Positions 23,137-35,400 of a stretch of 64,000 bases of DNA are shown one piece after another; the first letter of the stretch is position 1; each line of letters starts with the position of its first letter. Made by a program: the position numbers and the translations under genes. This DNA is from Sistotremastrum niveocremeum HHB9708 (lineage: Eukaryota > Basidiomycota > Agaricomycetes > Sistotremastrales > Sistotremastraceae). Under the pieces are notes generated by a model that was not told the origin of the DNA, did no database searches, and saw nothing but the letters and a program-made list of their open reading frames with translations. The DNA is taken from assembly GCA_001630475.1 (NCBI GenBank), contig KV419407.1:310001-374000 (forward strand), in the 5' to 3' direction.

Positions 23137-25191
23137 ATGTCTCCAACTCAGCTTCCCATTGCTCGTGCTCGTGCTCCTCGTCCCAGCGTCGATGCGTCCC
23201 GAACCCGGCCACCCATTGAACAGGTTCGTATCCATTCCGCTATACTTGAGACATAGTTAACTCTTATCCAGCTTAAATCAATCTTGCGTGCCCATTCCCC
23301 AGGGGACGTTGCATCCTCATCGCAAACTCCTATGGCCAACACTTCTCCAAAGGCCCAACTCGGATATTCTCCCAGTCAGATCAAACGACTGAGTGACCCT
23401 GGTCCAATACCAATACCAAATCGGTTGGAGCGTCCAAAGCGTCGATTCGCATCTGTACCCTCTACCGTCGAGGAACTGCCAGAAGGACTATCGAATATTC
23501 TAGCCCAACTGCATGAAATCAGTAAAATGGTTCCAGGAGGTGCCGCTACTATCGATGACAACGTAGACATGAACCGCATGATTGAAATCCACAATCAAAG
23601 CGCTGTTATTACCTCAGAACGTGGTAAAGCAGGTAAGCCAATATCAATATCGTTGTCTTGCTCTGACTAATGACCTCCTCAGGCAGTGTTTTTGGTGTTT
23701 CGCTACCCCAAAGTTTGTCGTGTGCATCGTGCGCCGTAGTCCTGGGCGGTCAAAAACTTTATCTGCCGCTCGTCATCTTCACTACCATCGAGGAATTGTA
23801 TGCCACAGGTCAGTCGCCCACTTCATTTCACTAGAAACTAGTGTGCTAACGCCGAGCAGGACTGGATGATCCTCGCCTCTTCCAAGTCCCGTCCAACCCG
23901 GGACGACTTTCTGCACTCGTGCGCACATTTGACTCTGCTCCCGATTATGGAGACAATTACTCCTTTGACGGTGAAGCGACCAGCAATGTCTGCGGTCTCT
24001 TCTTCGTCTTCCTGCAATCTCTTCCCTCGCCGGTCCTCGATGGATGCCTGTTTGATGCACTCGCAAACTTCTGTGTCGCCCCTTCCCTTTCATCCACTTC
24101 AAAGGCCGGAATCTCTCCCATTTTGAGGGTCAAGATAGCTCAGATGTTGATCCGACTCCTCCCTCCAGCAAATTTCAATCTCATCGTTTACGTCGTCGCT
24201 TTCCTCAGTCACATTCCTCAGTCACCCAAGAACTCCCTTGACCATAAGACCGTGGCCAAATTATTTGGTCAAACTCTGATCGCCAAAGGTTCGAGCCCTT
24301 CCACAACACGGGAGAAGTGCACGCCAGATGACATTCTTTTGTGGCTTCTGGAGCACTGGGATGCTTTGTCAGACGGCCTGTTTGTGGCCGAAAGCGATCC
24401 TGGAGTCGGTCTCGGATGGCAGGTTGGACGAAAACCGGGCTTCGACACAGAGCATGACACGGACGCACAAGCGTTTGCGAGAAAAATCCGAAAGGACGAT
24501 CAGGACTCAAAACGCAATCAAACTGGTTCTATTTTGAGGAAAGAGTCCAAAGGGAAAGGAAAAGCAATCCAAGCGTGGGAGGAAGCTCCTAGAGCTGTTG
24601 AATCTCAACATTGTCCCCGCATGAATCGAGGTACGTTACACTGATTTATAGGAACCGTGTTTCTTGTCTGACTCATTCTGATCCAGATGAATCAGCTGCG
24701 CAAGACATGTTGTCCCGATACACGTTCCCGGTACCCCAGGGCGAGTTCATTTCATTTTAGGTCCTCGCTCTATTTCATTAACATTCCATCTAGAGTCTGA
24801 GAATCTCCCAAACATCGATCAAAGTCGAGTGTTTGAGAAGAAGGTTCAAGAACAAGACGAGCAAATCAAAATACAAGCCGACAGGATCGAGGAACTGAGT
24901 GCAGCATTGCGATATGCCTCCCGGAGGCTATCTACACTTGAGGATGCGAAGGACTCACAGAGCCCACCCGTTGCACCCGCTGAACCAGAAGTTGCTCAAA
25001 CCAAACCGGATGTTGTCCAAACCAAACCCCTGGCAATTAAGCCTAAGACAGGGGTTCCCAATAAAGGCGAAGAATCGGCAAGCATTGAGGCGCAATTGGA
25101 CAAAGCTCTCACTATTCTTCGAAGCGTTCAGAAATCGATAACGGGAGACACCGGCAATGCAGTGCAGGTTCCAATGTCATTGACTAATTAA
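23137..25191 (+). CDS. RhoGAP-domain protein lacking the arginine finger
   Basis: Protein of about 600 residues: low-complexity N-terminus, RhoGAP domain from about 23,690 to 24,380, then a basic stretch and a C-terminal coiled coil (QEQDEQIKIQADRIEELSAA). Domain landmarks are YLPLVIFTTIEELYATGLDD, LFQVPSNPGRLSALVRTFD, NVCGLFFVFLQSLPSPVL and TVAKLFGQTLI. In active RhoGAPs the first block reads (I/L)(F/Y)R(V/L)(S/P)G with a catalytic Arg; here that position is Gln (LFQVPS). The conserved Asn and Lys of the following helices are also not obvious. It may bind a Rho-family GTPase without stimulating hydrolysis. The start (MSPTQLPIARARA) is a good ATG; the first intron ends TATCCAG before LKSILRAHS. 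Confidence 0.85.
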
Positions 25192-25589
25192 GGCAAATAT
25201 GTGACTGTATATACATGTAATTTAGTGTAAGATAAGCATGTAAGAGATTGCGCAAGAAAGCCGTTCCTCAGCGATTGTCGCATGTGGCAGACGTATGACT
25301 ACGATGATCAATGCACTGAGAACCGCAGAACGCTCGGGACTGTCGTATCGCCGGCCTGCAGGAATATGCCAGGGAGACTGGTGAACTGAAGCCTTGAGCT
25401 CAACGCAACTTCGTGTGGACCTGAGAATATGTTGCCAGTCACCTCTTCTGAGGGTTTGGCTCGGGGCATCGTTCCAACTATTATGTGCATGAGTGCGTAA
25501 AGGCGATATATGTCCGGGGTCTGAAGATAGCATACACGACGCTGTAGCGAATCCATCCTCCTGTGTCCGGGTAGCAAGTGAAGCCCTGC
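25192..25589. other. Convergent intergenic region with an unassigned frame
   Basis: 398 bases between the RhoGAP stop (plus) and the UTP14 stop (minus). A minus-strand frame from an ATG near 25556 to about 25308 (83 codons, including TPDIYRLYALMHIIVGTM) is open and moderately coding-like, but I find no domain or supporting splice. It may simply be UTP14 3' untranslated sequence. Confidence 0.3.
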
Positions 25590-28500
25590 TCAGGACATTT
25601 TGTGCAGCGGTGCAATTATAGTGCCCATCTGATAAAGATTGATTATTTCGAATTTCCCCACTTATTATGAAAGTCCTACCTTCTTCACAACCTTGGGCAA
25701 AGTTCCTCTCTGGAATCCCGTACGCGTATTCCACTCCGTTCCAACGGGCATTTCCAGACTTCGTTCATACTGGGCTTTGCTGGTGTATGGATATGGAAGG
25801 TCCTTTATTTGGTATTTGCTGGCTTTTGAATCTTTGCGTTCTGAGATAATTACGTGCGTCTTCTTGAAATCTGCCCGATTTGATGGATCAACGCCAGCAA
25901 TCTTCTTCACTAAATGAGGCTTTGGAATCGTCTTTTTGGTCCCCTTCCCGCCCCAGGATCCCTGCCGAAGTGTATCAGCCAAGATATGGGCTTGAAAAAT
26001 AAAACCTACCCATCCCGCCAGCGTTGTATCTTCCTGACGGGGTGCGTCTTCCTCTATGATGCGTTTCTTGGCTTGCTCAAAGTCCTAGGGCAAGTACGTT
26101 AACGGGAGGTCTGTATGCGAGAATCCGCTACGCACTTGGATGACATTGTCACCTGCAAAAGCAAGCGCGACGAGATCCCGCTGCTTGAACACGGGCCTTT
26201 TTCTCGATATATTTTCTCGGCTTTCTTGTTCGTCGACTTCGGAGTTCTGGTCAGAATCGTCACTGGAAGTGGCACGCGTATCTTTGGATTGCCGTGGAAC
26301 TTGAGATCGCTTCTTGTTTGCTACAGGTTCGGCCGGTAATTCCAACACATCGTCCAAGACGAGGTCTACTGTTGCATCTTCGAGTGCCGCTCTTCTCTCT
26401 TCAACAGTCTTCGAATTTGCTTTTTTCAACGCCACGGAAGCCTTCTCGACTGCGGAGCTCGACTTATCCACAACAGTTTCATGCCTTTTGGTCAAAGCTC
26501 GTGACGGGCCGCGTGAGAGTAGCCAGGGATTTTCCTCCACATTTTGGTCTCGCAGATAAGCTTCGTTGGGCGCGGGAGGAGAAAGAGACTTGGAGTAGTC
26601 TTCAGGCACCTCGGAAGATTTGAGAGTAGTAGTAGAACGATCAGACGCCACCGAAGGAGCATCAATTCCGCCACTTGGTTTCATCGGTGCCTGCTAGATG
26701 ATAAGTTTGGCTGTGTGTATGAAGACTGAGAGACATACCGTGTCAATAGGCTGTATCCGAATTCTTCCTCCCGTCCGCTCAACGACAGATACCAGAGGTG
26801 TAGTTTCTGCTCCATCACCCGTGAACATTTCCATTTCTGCTCGGAAGTCGTCTGCACGCTGTTGCGCTGCACGCTCTTCGCGTTCTCGAGCTTCTCGCAT
26901 GAACTTCATGTTGAAGACACTCTTGGCCTTGTGTGATGAATCTTCAGCATCACCTTGCTGGGCCGCATAGCCATCTACGTCACCAATCGCCTGAGATACA
27001 AAATCGCCGAGCTCTGCTTCGCTGTCGCTTGAAGATTCGTCAGCGCCCCCTTGTATCTTCTCGAGTAGAAGCTCGCCCCTCTCCAACTGCTCGGTGATTT
27101 CTCTTCGTTGATCAACATCAGCTCCAGCTCGGCGATTCATTGCTTTAGCCCATTTCCCAGTGTTTTTATGGCGTAGTGTTGCTCGTTCTTTGGCGCGGGC
27201 GACCTCCCGTTCAAGCTGCTCTGCCTCGGGATCGTCATTGTCGTCAAGAAGACCAGCTTCTCTTAACTTCGTTATTTCCTTCTCTCTGCCTTTGCGCTGG
27301 ATTTTCCGATATGTCTTGCTTTTGATTTTCGAGATACGTTTTGATTTGATGTCGGCCCGGAACATAATTTCCCTCATTTTCTTAAGTTCGGCTCGACGAG
27401 CTGCGACTTCTTCGGTAGAGAGATGGTTTGTTTGAAGCTCCTCGGTTTTCAGGATATCCTCTTCTCTGAGGCGGGCTTTCTGGAGAAGCCTATCCACCGC
27501 AGTTTCGAGGCTCGTCGTAGGCTAGGGCGTACTGTCAGAGGCTTATCACATAGTGTTTTCCAACATGGAGAAGCTCACAGTAAACTTGGCAGCTAATTCA
27601 TTGGTGGATGTTTTGGATATGCTGGGAGCTTGCAGAGGAAAGCTTAGATGCTCGGCCTATTGACAGTCAGTACATCAGTGAATAAATAAGAAAATGACAT
27701 GTACCTCTTTGATTTGTTTCATGGTTGATTTCCACTTGTCCACTTCCTCTTTCGTCTGCTCAAAAGCTGCCTCGCGATCGAGTCGCTCCTGAAGTCGGAG
27801 CGGTAACGGGACAGGGAGGGCATTATTCTCTTCTGTCGAACTCGCCAGAGCTTTTGTGTTCTTTTTGAGATCACGCAATGCGTCTGAGGAAGATGCGAGA
27901 GGTGCTAACAAATCCTCTAAAGTCAACTTCCCAGAGACTGCAGGATACATCAGCAAAGGGGAATGGTTGTGATGCATTTCGGACGCACCTAGCTGACTAG
28001 AGAATTCTCCTTCTGGTCCACCAGCAGTCTGATCATTCAACAACTTTCTCTTCCGCACAGGCCGATCAGATGCCTGACCATTGTCCAGCTCGTCAACCTT
28101 CCGTTTAACATTCGTGTCAAGAGCAACAACGCGCTCCCGAAGGCGGTCTAAGGCCGACTCATCCATATCTGCCTTTTCGTCACTGTCCGACGGCAGGATA
28201 TCCTCTTCCTCTTCCTCATCCATATCCACATCGTCGTCCTCGTCTGACGAAACGGAGTGTTCTTGGCTTTCGACAGCAGATCGTCTCGCTGGTCTTTTCG
28301 AGGTCGTCTCTTTTTCTTCGGAGGAGATATTTCGTCCATCCAAGATATCCAGAGCATCAAAGAACCCCTCCCCAGAACCATCTGAAATGTCCTGACCACT
28401 GACATCTGATTCGGAGCCCTCTTCGTCTTCATCAAGATCAATTTCTTTGACGGTGCTCTTGGTTCGGGGTCGTTTATTGCGTTTCTGATATTGATCAGCT

Positions 28501-28901
28501 GCGCCGGGGAGAGAACTAGGTAGGAAACTCACCTTTTGAGTAAATCGGAATTCTGCAAATCTCTCTTCATCGCTTTCCTGAAACGCATCGTCGCTATCGA
28601 TTTCTTCGTCATCCTCGTCTTCGATGACAACGTTGTCGTCGCGAGTGAGGGCGATAATCCGTTCTTTCAACTGGGCATTTTCTCCCTCGTCCTCCGGACC
28701 CAGCCCGAGTCTCTCCTCGGGCTCAAGCAACATAGACACATTTGCTCTTCTGCTCCTCCCTGATCCGCCATTGTCATAGATGTCAGAAGATGGTTGGATT
28801 TTCGTTGGCTTCCGAGCCTGCCTTTTTTGAAAGCCTAGGGCGTTGGCTTTGGATTTAGAGCCACTAGCGTGAGATTTGCTCTTCGAAGCGCGCAGAGACA
28901 T
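25590..28901 (-). CDS. UTP14: U3 snoRNP protein UTP14
   Basis: Essential component of the small-subunit processome, acting in nucleolar 18S rRNA maturation, where it activates the helicase Dhr1 in yeast. The N-terminus is basic (RASKSKSHASGSKSKANALG) and followed by very acidic stretches (EDEDDEEIDSDD, DMDEEEEEDI). The middle has the family hallmark FRADIKSKRISKIKSKTYRK and RKGREKEITKLREAGLL. The C-terminal part includes NPWLLSRGPS, ENISRKRPVFKQRDLVALAFAGD, GSWGGKGTKK and TRTGFQRGTLPKVVKK; a last intron joins this to MGTIIAPLHKMS. Multiple short introns. Length about 950 residues is normal. Confidence 0.94.
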
Positions 28902-29141
28902 GATGCTAGAAGATGCCTAAGATGACCACGCAAAAGCGAGATACACCCTGTGACCCAGAAGCAGAGAGGAAACCCCACAAAACTTGCAAAAGTTTGCGAA
29001 GTTGCCGAAAGGAGGTGAGCGTCTAAGAGTTTCGGCGTTCGGATCAGGCAAAAGGCACAGCTCATTAGCGACAATTGTCCAGAGTTCCGTCTTTATTTTA
29101 CAAATTATCCAATACAAAAAGGTGTTAATAGCCAATCATAT

Positions 29142-31465
29142 CTAAGCGGAAAATTCGTGGAGGACACTGCTCAAGATCCCGACAGCTTTCTTCATGACCT
29201 CGGCCTATGATGACAATCTTTTAGTGCCCGAAAATTCGCAAGCATGAACCAAATTTACCTCGACGTTACTGAAACTGATCCTGAAATGACCTTCGTTTGA
29301 CAAAGCCTCTTCTTCTGTATTAGCGGCGAATATCCAGCCAGGGGAGATGAGAAGTCCTCGCTCAGCCAGGGCAACCCATATCTTTTTCTCCGTGGTTTCG
29401 TCATCCTCATCGAGTGATGTGTACTTCGTGATGCTATCAAGGTGTACTTTCAGCTTCGCAAGAGTTAGAAAAAATGCGGTTTTAATCCCCAGATTGAAAC
29501 ACACCCAGATAAACATGCCAGCGCGAGGCGGTACGTATGAGATCAAAGGTTTCAAGGCCGATTTCTCTTTCATAAATGGAGCTCGAGTTGACTTTGCGTA
29601 GCACACATGAACAACATGGCCATTCCAAAGTTCAGACCCAGGTTCTTGGCTGACGTTGAATTCTTCGGCGAAGTAGTCCAGAATTGTGTCGCGTCGAAGG
29701 GTGTATTGGTATTGAAGGCCTCGACACCAAGTCAACAGACGTGCCACTAAAGTGTCGAGATTCTTACCTTTTAGCCATCGAATATAACCCGAATAACCCC
29801 ATTGCTGAGTAAGAAGCTGTGTAACGAGAACCTGCCATAGTTATTAGTTAGTCCGACGAAGATGGATGATTATCGTTGTTTGGACCTGGCTAAACCCAGA
29901 AGGAGCTTGTGTAGTTGTTTCTCCCTGCCTCTCGAAGCGCTCCGCAAACAGAGGATTACATGTAAACCAACCAAGTCTTGATCCAGGAGCTATAGTCTTG
30001 GATCCGTCAGTTAACTTCCATCCTGATAAGTTCACAAATAAACAAACCTTTGAAAATGTGTCCAAACGGATGACTCTTCCTTGATAGTCCATCCTAGTAC
30101 GGATCATGTTAATTGGACGACGTATCCTTACCACATGAATCACCTGAGATAACTAGGCACAAGCCCTTTCAAAAACTCGTTCTCTGTATTTTGTGCGGAC
30201 ATTGCCTTAGCTTTTCCTGAAGCAAGACGAAGATGTTTAGGAGTATATTCTCCCTCTTGCATAAAATAATACGGATCGTCCTTGACAGAGATTTATTATG
30301 ATGAAACCCCAAGAAGATCGTCCATACCTCGACAATGATGATATCTTCGGAAAATAGTGAGATAGAGATGTTGACATACATAGAGTACGAACTCACCGTA
30401 TTTAACACAAAGATTGTAAATCTCTGTCTTTCGTTTACTGCCCATATTCTGTACCGCCTTAGGAATCTTGTGTGACGTAAATAGAAGAAAAGTCTCACAG
30501 ATCCAGTAGGGTTCTGTCCACATGGAACTGTATACATAACGTGGGGCCTAGAAACGCGGGCAACGCAGGTCAGGGCAACTGCAGGAGAAAGAAACAAAAA
30601 TATGAACCTTTTCATCCCTCTGGCTTCTTCATCCCATGTAGACAGTATCTGTTCCAGATCTTCACTTGACATCCCTTCGTCGTCAATCTTGACTGAAACC
30701 ACATGCATGCCCAACGGACGGGCCCCCGCACATGCGGATGGGTAAGTCCACTCTTCCGTTAGGATTCCGTCGCCGGGATTACACAGCGTCATTACGGCTC
30801 TCGACCAGCTGAGATCGTGATCAGGGCCTGTCAGATAATCATTAAAAAGCCGCATATAAAGTCCTACCCATCGGTGTTTCCAACATGAACAATAGTGGTA
30901 AAATCAGAGTAGGCAGGTTGATACACCTTGGTTACAAATTCTTGTATAAATTTCTGCAGAGGAACCAAGCCTGTAGCAGTTCCTGTTATGGGGTCAGTCT
31001 GGATCAAGCTAGCAGAGGCTAGATAAGCATAGTCTCGAGACTCACCGTACTGCAACGCAACCGCAAGGTTTGGGTCTTCGGGGTTGGCGGTGTACTTGGG
31101 GATGGTGATACGATCTGTTTGCACCTTCTCTGAACCTCTAAACAAATTCCAGAACCACGACAAAGGACTCTGAGATTCAGCAGGACCGGGTCGGAATGAA
31201 TCCTTGATCAACGTATCGGCGTATAACGTTTCGAAAGGAAAATAAGCGGGGTCGGGAACCCCTAACAGCACGCATGTTTCTCAGTGACCTGCTTGGCCGA
31301 TTCTGTAAACGACATACCACCAGCCATAGAAATGATGCCTGGTGTCTTTATATATTTGAAAAGGCCTTTCAACGGGGAGACTTGCCGAGCATTGCCGACG
31401 TCAGAAAGATGATGAGACAAATCGATGGACTTGGGGCATTTTTCAATCGAATAAGCGAATGCCAT
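29142..31465 (-). CDS. ARO8: Aromatic amino acid aminotransferase (Aro8 type)
   Basis: PLP enzyme, fold type I, of the Aro8/kynurenine aminotransferase group; transfers amino groups between aromatic amino acids and 2-oxo acids. Segments in order: LFKYIKTPGIISMAGGMSF, ITIPKYTANPEDPNLAVALQYG, LCNPGDGILTEEWTYPSA, HVMYTVPCGQNPTGS, YDVIIVEDDPYYFMQEG, the PLP-lysine block RLDTFSKTIAPGSRLGWF (split by an intron after FSK), APSGFSQ and PPRAGMFIWLKV. The catalytic Lys and the Asn of NPTG are present. There are many introns, including several in the middle third where frames shift often. Start ATG 31465, stop TAG at 29142-29144. Confidence 0.93.
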
Positions 31466-32424
31466 GGCAAACGTGATGGATGGTTAGAGGGCGGGAAAGA
31501 GAGAGGACAAGTTGCGATAGGAGCTGCGTTCGCTCGCTCGGCACGATAAGGAAAAAGAGGCATGGATTGCCGCGTGGACAGGTTGTTCTTTCTCCCATCG
31601 TCCTGGTCGACTCTGGCAGTGAGCTCCTGGTCAGTAGGCTATTTAAACGAGTAACTCGGAAGGTTTCAGAGGCAGGCACGGGCGCTTTGTCCAGTGGCGA
31701 ACAACACCAAGCTTCCCTGTCATTGCGTCAAGTCGTCGAGAATCACACCTTCTCGGCAATGAAGACCGATATCTCCGCGCGCCGCGGGTCCCTTATGTCC
31801 GGCTCCCTCGTTCCTGAAATTTGCAACTTGAGCTGCAGGTGTAGCCAGTAATCACCGACAATCAGAGGCTCCTGGCGATTTGACAATGTTCTGATACTCA
31901 AAATGACGTGGTCACGGGACCTTTTCTATAGAGAGACTTGCTGCGTTCCGACCGTCGCTCGACACAAGCTGCTTCTTCTCCGTCTTGCAGACAACGAACG
32001 AGCTTTGTGTCTCCGAGAAATATATTTGGAATTCATTCGGATCTGTTTCTTGCAATGGCTCGCCTTCTTGAATGACTGGCCGAAGCGGCGAAGCTTCAAA
32101 CGCAAGCTACAGCGCATCCTTCCCGAGATTGAGGCTACCTTAATCCGTCCTGTTACCTCGGCCCCAGAGCGTTCGGCTTCCACTGCATCTTGACGATGAG
32201 CTACATTGGTTAGCTGCCAAGCCGACGTGATGCCGATTTATCTCATTCCTCCCGACCATTCCTCAATGCTGCTACCTTTTCATGTTGAACCGACATGGAG
32301 CCGTCCATCGCGGGCTCAGCAAGCCAAAGTCATCGACCACCCTGTATAAATAGCCATTCTCAATGGCTGATTATACTCTCATAGACCAATTGCCTTGGTT
32401 TACTCAACTCGAAGACTCTTCACT
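31466..32424. promoter_or_regulatory. Long divergent promoter region of the cellulase gene
   Basis: A 959-base gap, the second longest in the window, between the aminotransferase start (minus) and the cellulase start (plus). Only random-looking frames are present. It probably holds the regulated cellulase promoter. I looked for carbon-repressor sites (SYGGRG) and saw no convincing cluster by eye. Confidence 0.5.
32345..32352 (+). promoter_or_regulatory. TATA box of the cellulase gene
   Basis: TATAAATA, 73 bases before the cellulase ATG at 32425, in a good position for a strong inducible promoter. Confidence 0.65.
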
Positions 32425-35400
32425 ATGAAGACAACTTTGTTTCTGGCAGCGGCCTTGGCAGCTGCTCCGGCCTTCGCTCAAGTCCAAGAGTGGGGCCAGT
32501 GTGGTGGCATGTGCGTGTTCAGAGTCTAAATTTATGACCCAGTCTTAATTTCGCGTTCTCAAATATAGCCAGTGGACGTGAGTCATTGTCTGCCTCTTCC
32601 ATATTCACGATACCGATTGCCGGGACAGCGGACAGACGTCTTGTGCCTCCGGCCTCGTTTGCACAGAGCTGAACCCATACTATTAGTGAGTATGCTATGC
32701 ATAGAGCGTTCTCCTGGATTCTTTGCTGATGTACTGAAAAGTCAATGCCTGCCGCCCTCGTCAACCTCGACGACCACTTCGAGCACCACTAAGTCTACTA
32801 CCACGACTACCTCGAGCAGCACCAAGTCTACTACAACTACCACCACGACTACCACTACTTCAAGCACCACCAAGTCTACGACCACTACCACTTCCTCCAC
32901 AACCACCTCGTCGACTTCTACCGGTTCCTCGACTCCTACGCCATGCGTTGGGCGTGTGAAGTTCGCTGGCGTTAGTGAGTAATGGCGCTGTAGAGTGCTA
33001 TAATTGTCTTACATGTTCCACCCTTTCAGACATTGCTGGATTCGATTTCGGGTGTGATACCAATGTAAGTCTTGTATTCTCTTCTGCCGACCTGATCTGA
33101 TGCCTACATTCCAGGGAAACTGCAACGTCACCCAAGCATACCCGCCCATCACTCAAACCTACGGCCCTGATGGTATTGGCCAGATGAAGCACTTCGTGAC
33201 CGACGACGGCTTCAACATGTTCCGTCTCCCAGTTGGATGGCAGTGAGTCGGGGTCGTATTCCAACAAACCATGATTGATCTCGTTCTTATATAGATACTT
33301 GACCAACGGCGTCGCCGCCGGCGTAAGCAATTTGAATATCTGCCCTGATGTTGCTAAAGTCGCTGTTTTCAGCCGCTCTACCAACCCCTTTTCTCCAACT
33401 ACGACATCCTGGTCCAGGGATGCCTTGCCACTGGCGCGTACTGCATTATCGGTTAGTAGATATGCATCGGCTTCATCACTGATATCTCACCAACATCAAC
33501 CAGATATCCACAAGTTCGTATTGATTCACTCGTATCCACCTTCCCGAGCGCTCATATAAGTACAGCTACGCCCGTTTCAATGGTGCTATCGTTGGCCAAG
33601 GTGGCCCTCCCAGCTCGGCTTTGGCTAGTGTTTGGGGCGACCTTGCGGCTTATTACGCCAACCAGCCCAGAATTGTTTTCGGAACGTGAGCCACCTTCTG
33701 TCACACGCCGTTTGAGTTCCGTCTAATTCATTTGTAGAATGAACGAGCCCCATGATGGTACAGTCCTCTCAATGCCCCAAATTACCCCTCTTGAAGCGTG
33801 TTCTCTGCAGTTCCCAGCATTACCACCTGGGCACAGACCGTACAGGCTGTCGTCACTGCCATCCGTCAAGCCGGTGCTACTTCCCAGATGATTCTGTTGC
33901 CTGGAAATGACTGGACTTCCGCCGCTGCTTACATCTCTGACGGTAGTGCTGCCGCTCTTGGTGCCGTCACTAACCCCGATGGTAAGTTTTTTTATACGCA
34001 AATGGATCATTTATCTCAGTTCTTCTAGGCTCTACCACGAACTTGATCTTCGAAGTGCACAAGTACAGCGATTCCGACAACAGTGGCACCCACACAAACT
34101 GTGTTACAAAGTGAGAGTTTTACTCGTCCTCGCGAATACAGTTTCTAAAGCCCTCAATAGCAACATTGCTGATGCATTCCAACCTCTTGCTACATATGCT
34201 CGGGCAAATAACCGTCTCGTGCTCAACACCGAGTTCGGTGGTGGCAACGGCACCGATTGTATCACCGATATCGGCCAACAGCTCGCTTTCCTCAATGCCA
34301 ACTCTGATGGTGCGATATTTTGGTCTTGACGCGACTTCTTCTTATATGAATATAGTCTTCCTCGGCTGGACTGGTTGGTCCGCTGGATCTTTCGATGGTA
34401 AATCAACTTCTTGTTCCTCAGTCATCTCAAGTAACCTGTGCACGTAGCCACCTACAACCTTGGATTGACCCCCGTCAACCACGGCGGTGTTTGGACCGAC
34501 ACGCCTCTGGTCGCATCGGCACTTATTCCGGCATTCCAAGGCGTCCCTACCCCCTCTTGCAGTGCCACATGGACTACTACGTCTACTTCGACCACGACCA
34601 CAACGACCTCCACGTCGAAGTCCACGACGACCACGACGACGAGTTCTACTACTACAACTACCAGCAGCACCACCAAGACAACCACGACCACGACCACCTC
34701 CAAGACTGGTACTCCCACCATCAGCGGCAATCCTTTCGTTGGCAAGACCGCTCTTCCCAACCCTTACTACACTGCTGAGGTAAGAGAAATCCGAGTTTAG
34801 AGTGCGTATTCTCACGGGCTTCTTAGATTCAAGCCGCCATTCCTTTGATTACCGACGCTCACACTGCTGCCGCTGCCGCCGTGGTTGAGAATATTCCTAC
34901 CTTCTTCTGGTTGGATACCGTCTCCAAAGTTTCCGTAAGCATATTTCACTTATGCGTTTGGACTAGGGTTGTTGACGGATTTCTCAGACTCTCCAAAGCA
35001 TCCTGGCCGCTGCCGCCGCTTCTGGAAGCAACAACTTGGTTGAAATTGTCGTTTACGATCTGCCTAATCGTGATTGCCATGCCAAGGCCTCAAACGGAGA
35101 ATTCACGATCGCAAACAACGGTGTTGCCAACTATGAGAACTACATCGACCAGATTGTCTCAGTCATTGCTCGTGAGTCTTCTTTCTACCGCATCCGTTTT
35201 ACCAGTCTAATATTCAATTGCCAGAATACCCCACCGTATCTGTCGTTGCTGTTATTGAGCCCGATTCGCTTGCGAACTTGGTCACCAACTTGAGCGACCC
35301 CAACTGCTCAGCTGCTCAGACTGCCTACAAGACCTGCATCGTCTACGCCATCCAACGTCTCAGCACTGTCGGTGTTGCCATGTACCTTGATGCTGGTCAC

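Noticed and set aside
22641-23138. Minus-strand frame over the Tra2-like 3' end
   Set aside because: Ile/Val/Ser-rich shadow of the Arg/Asp/Tyr tail; no homology.
31480-32193. Plus- and minus-strand frames in the cellulase promoter
   Set aside because: No domain, no splice continuity and composition like non-coding DNA.
34452-34760. Minus-strand Val-rich frame
   Set aside because: Reverse complement of the Thr/Ser linker repeat; an artefact of low complexity.
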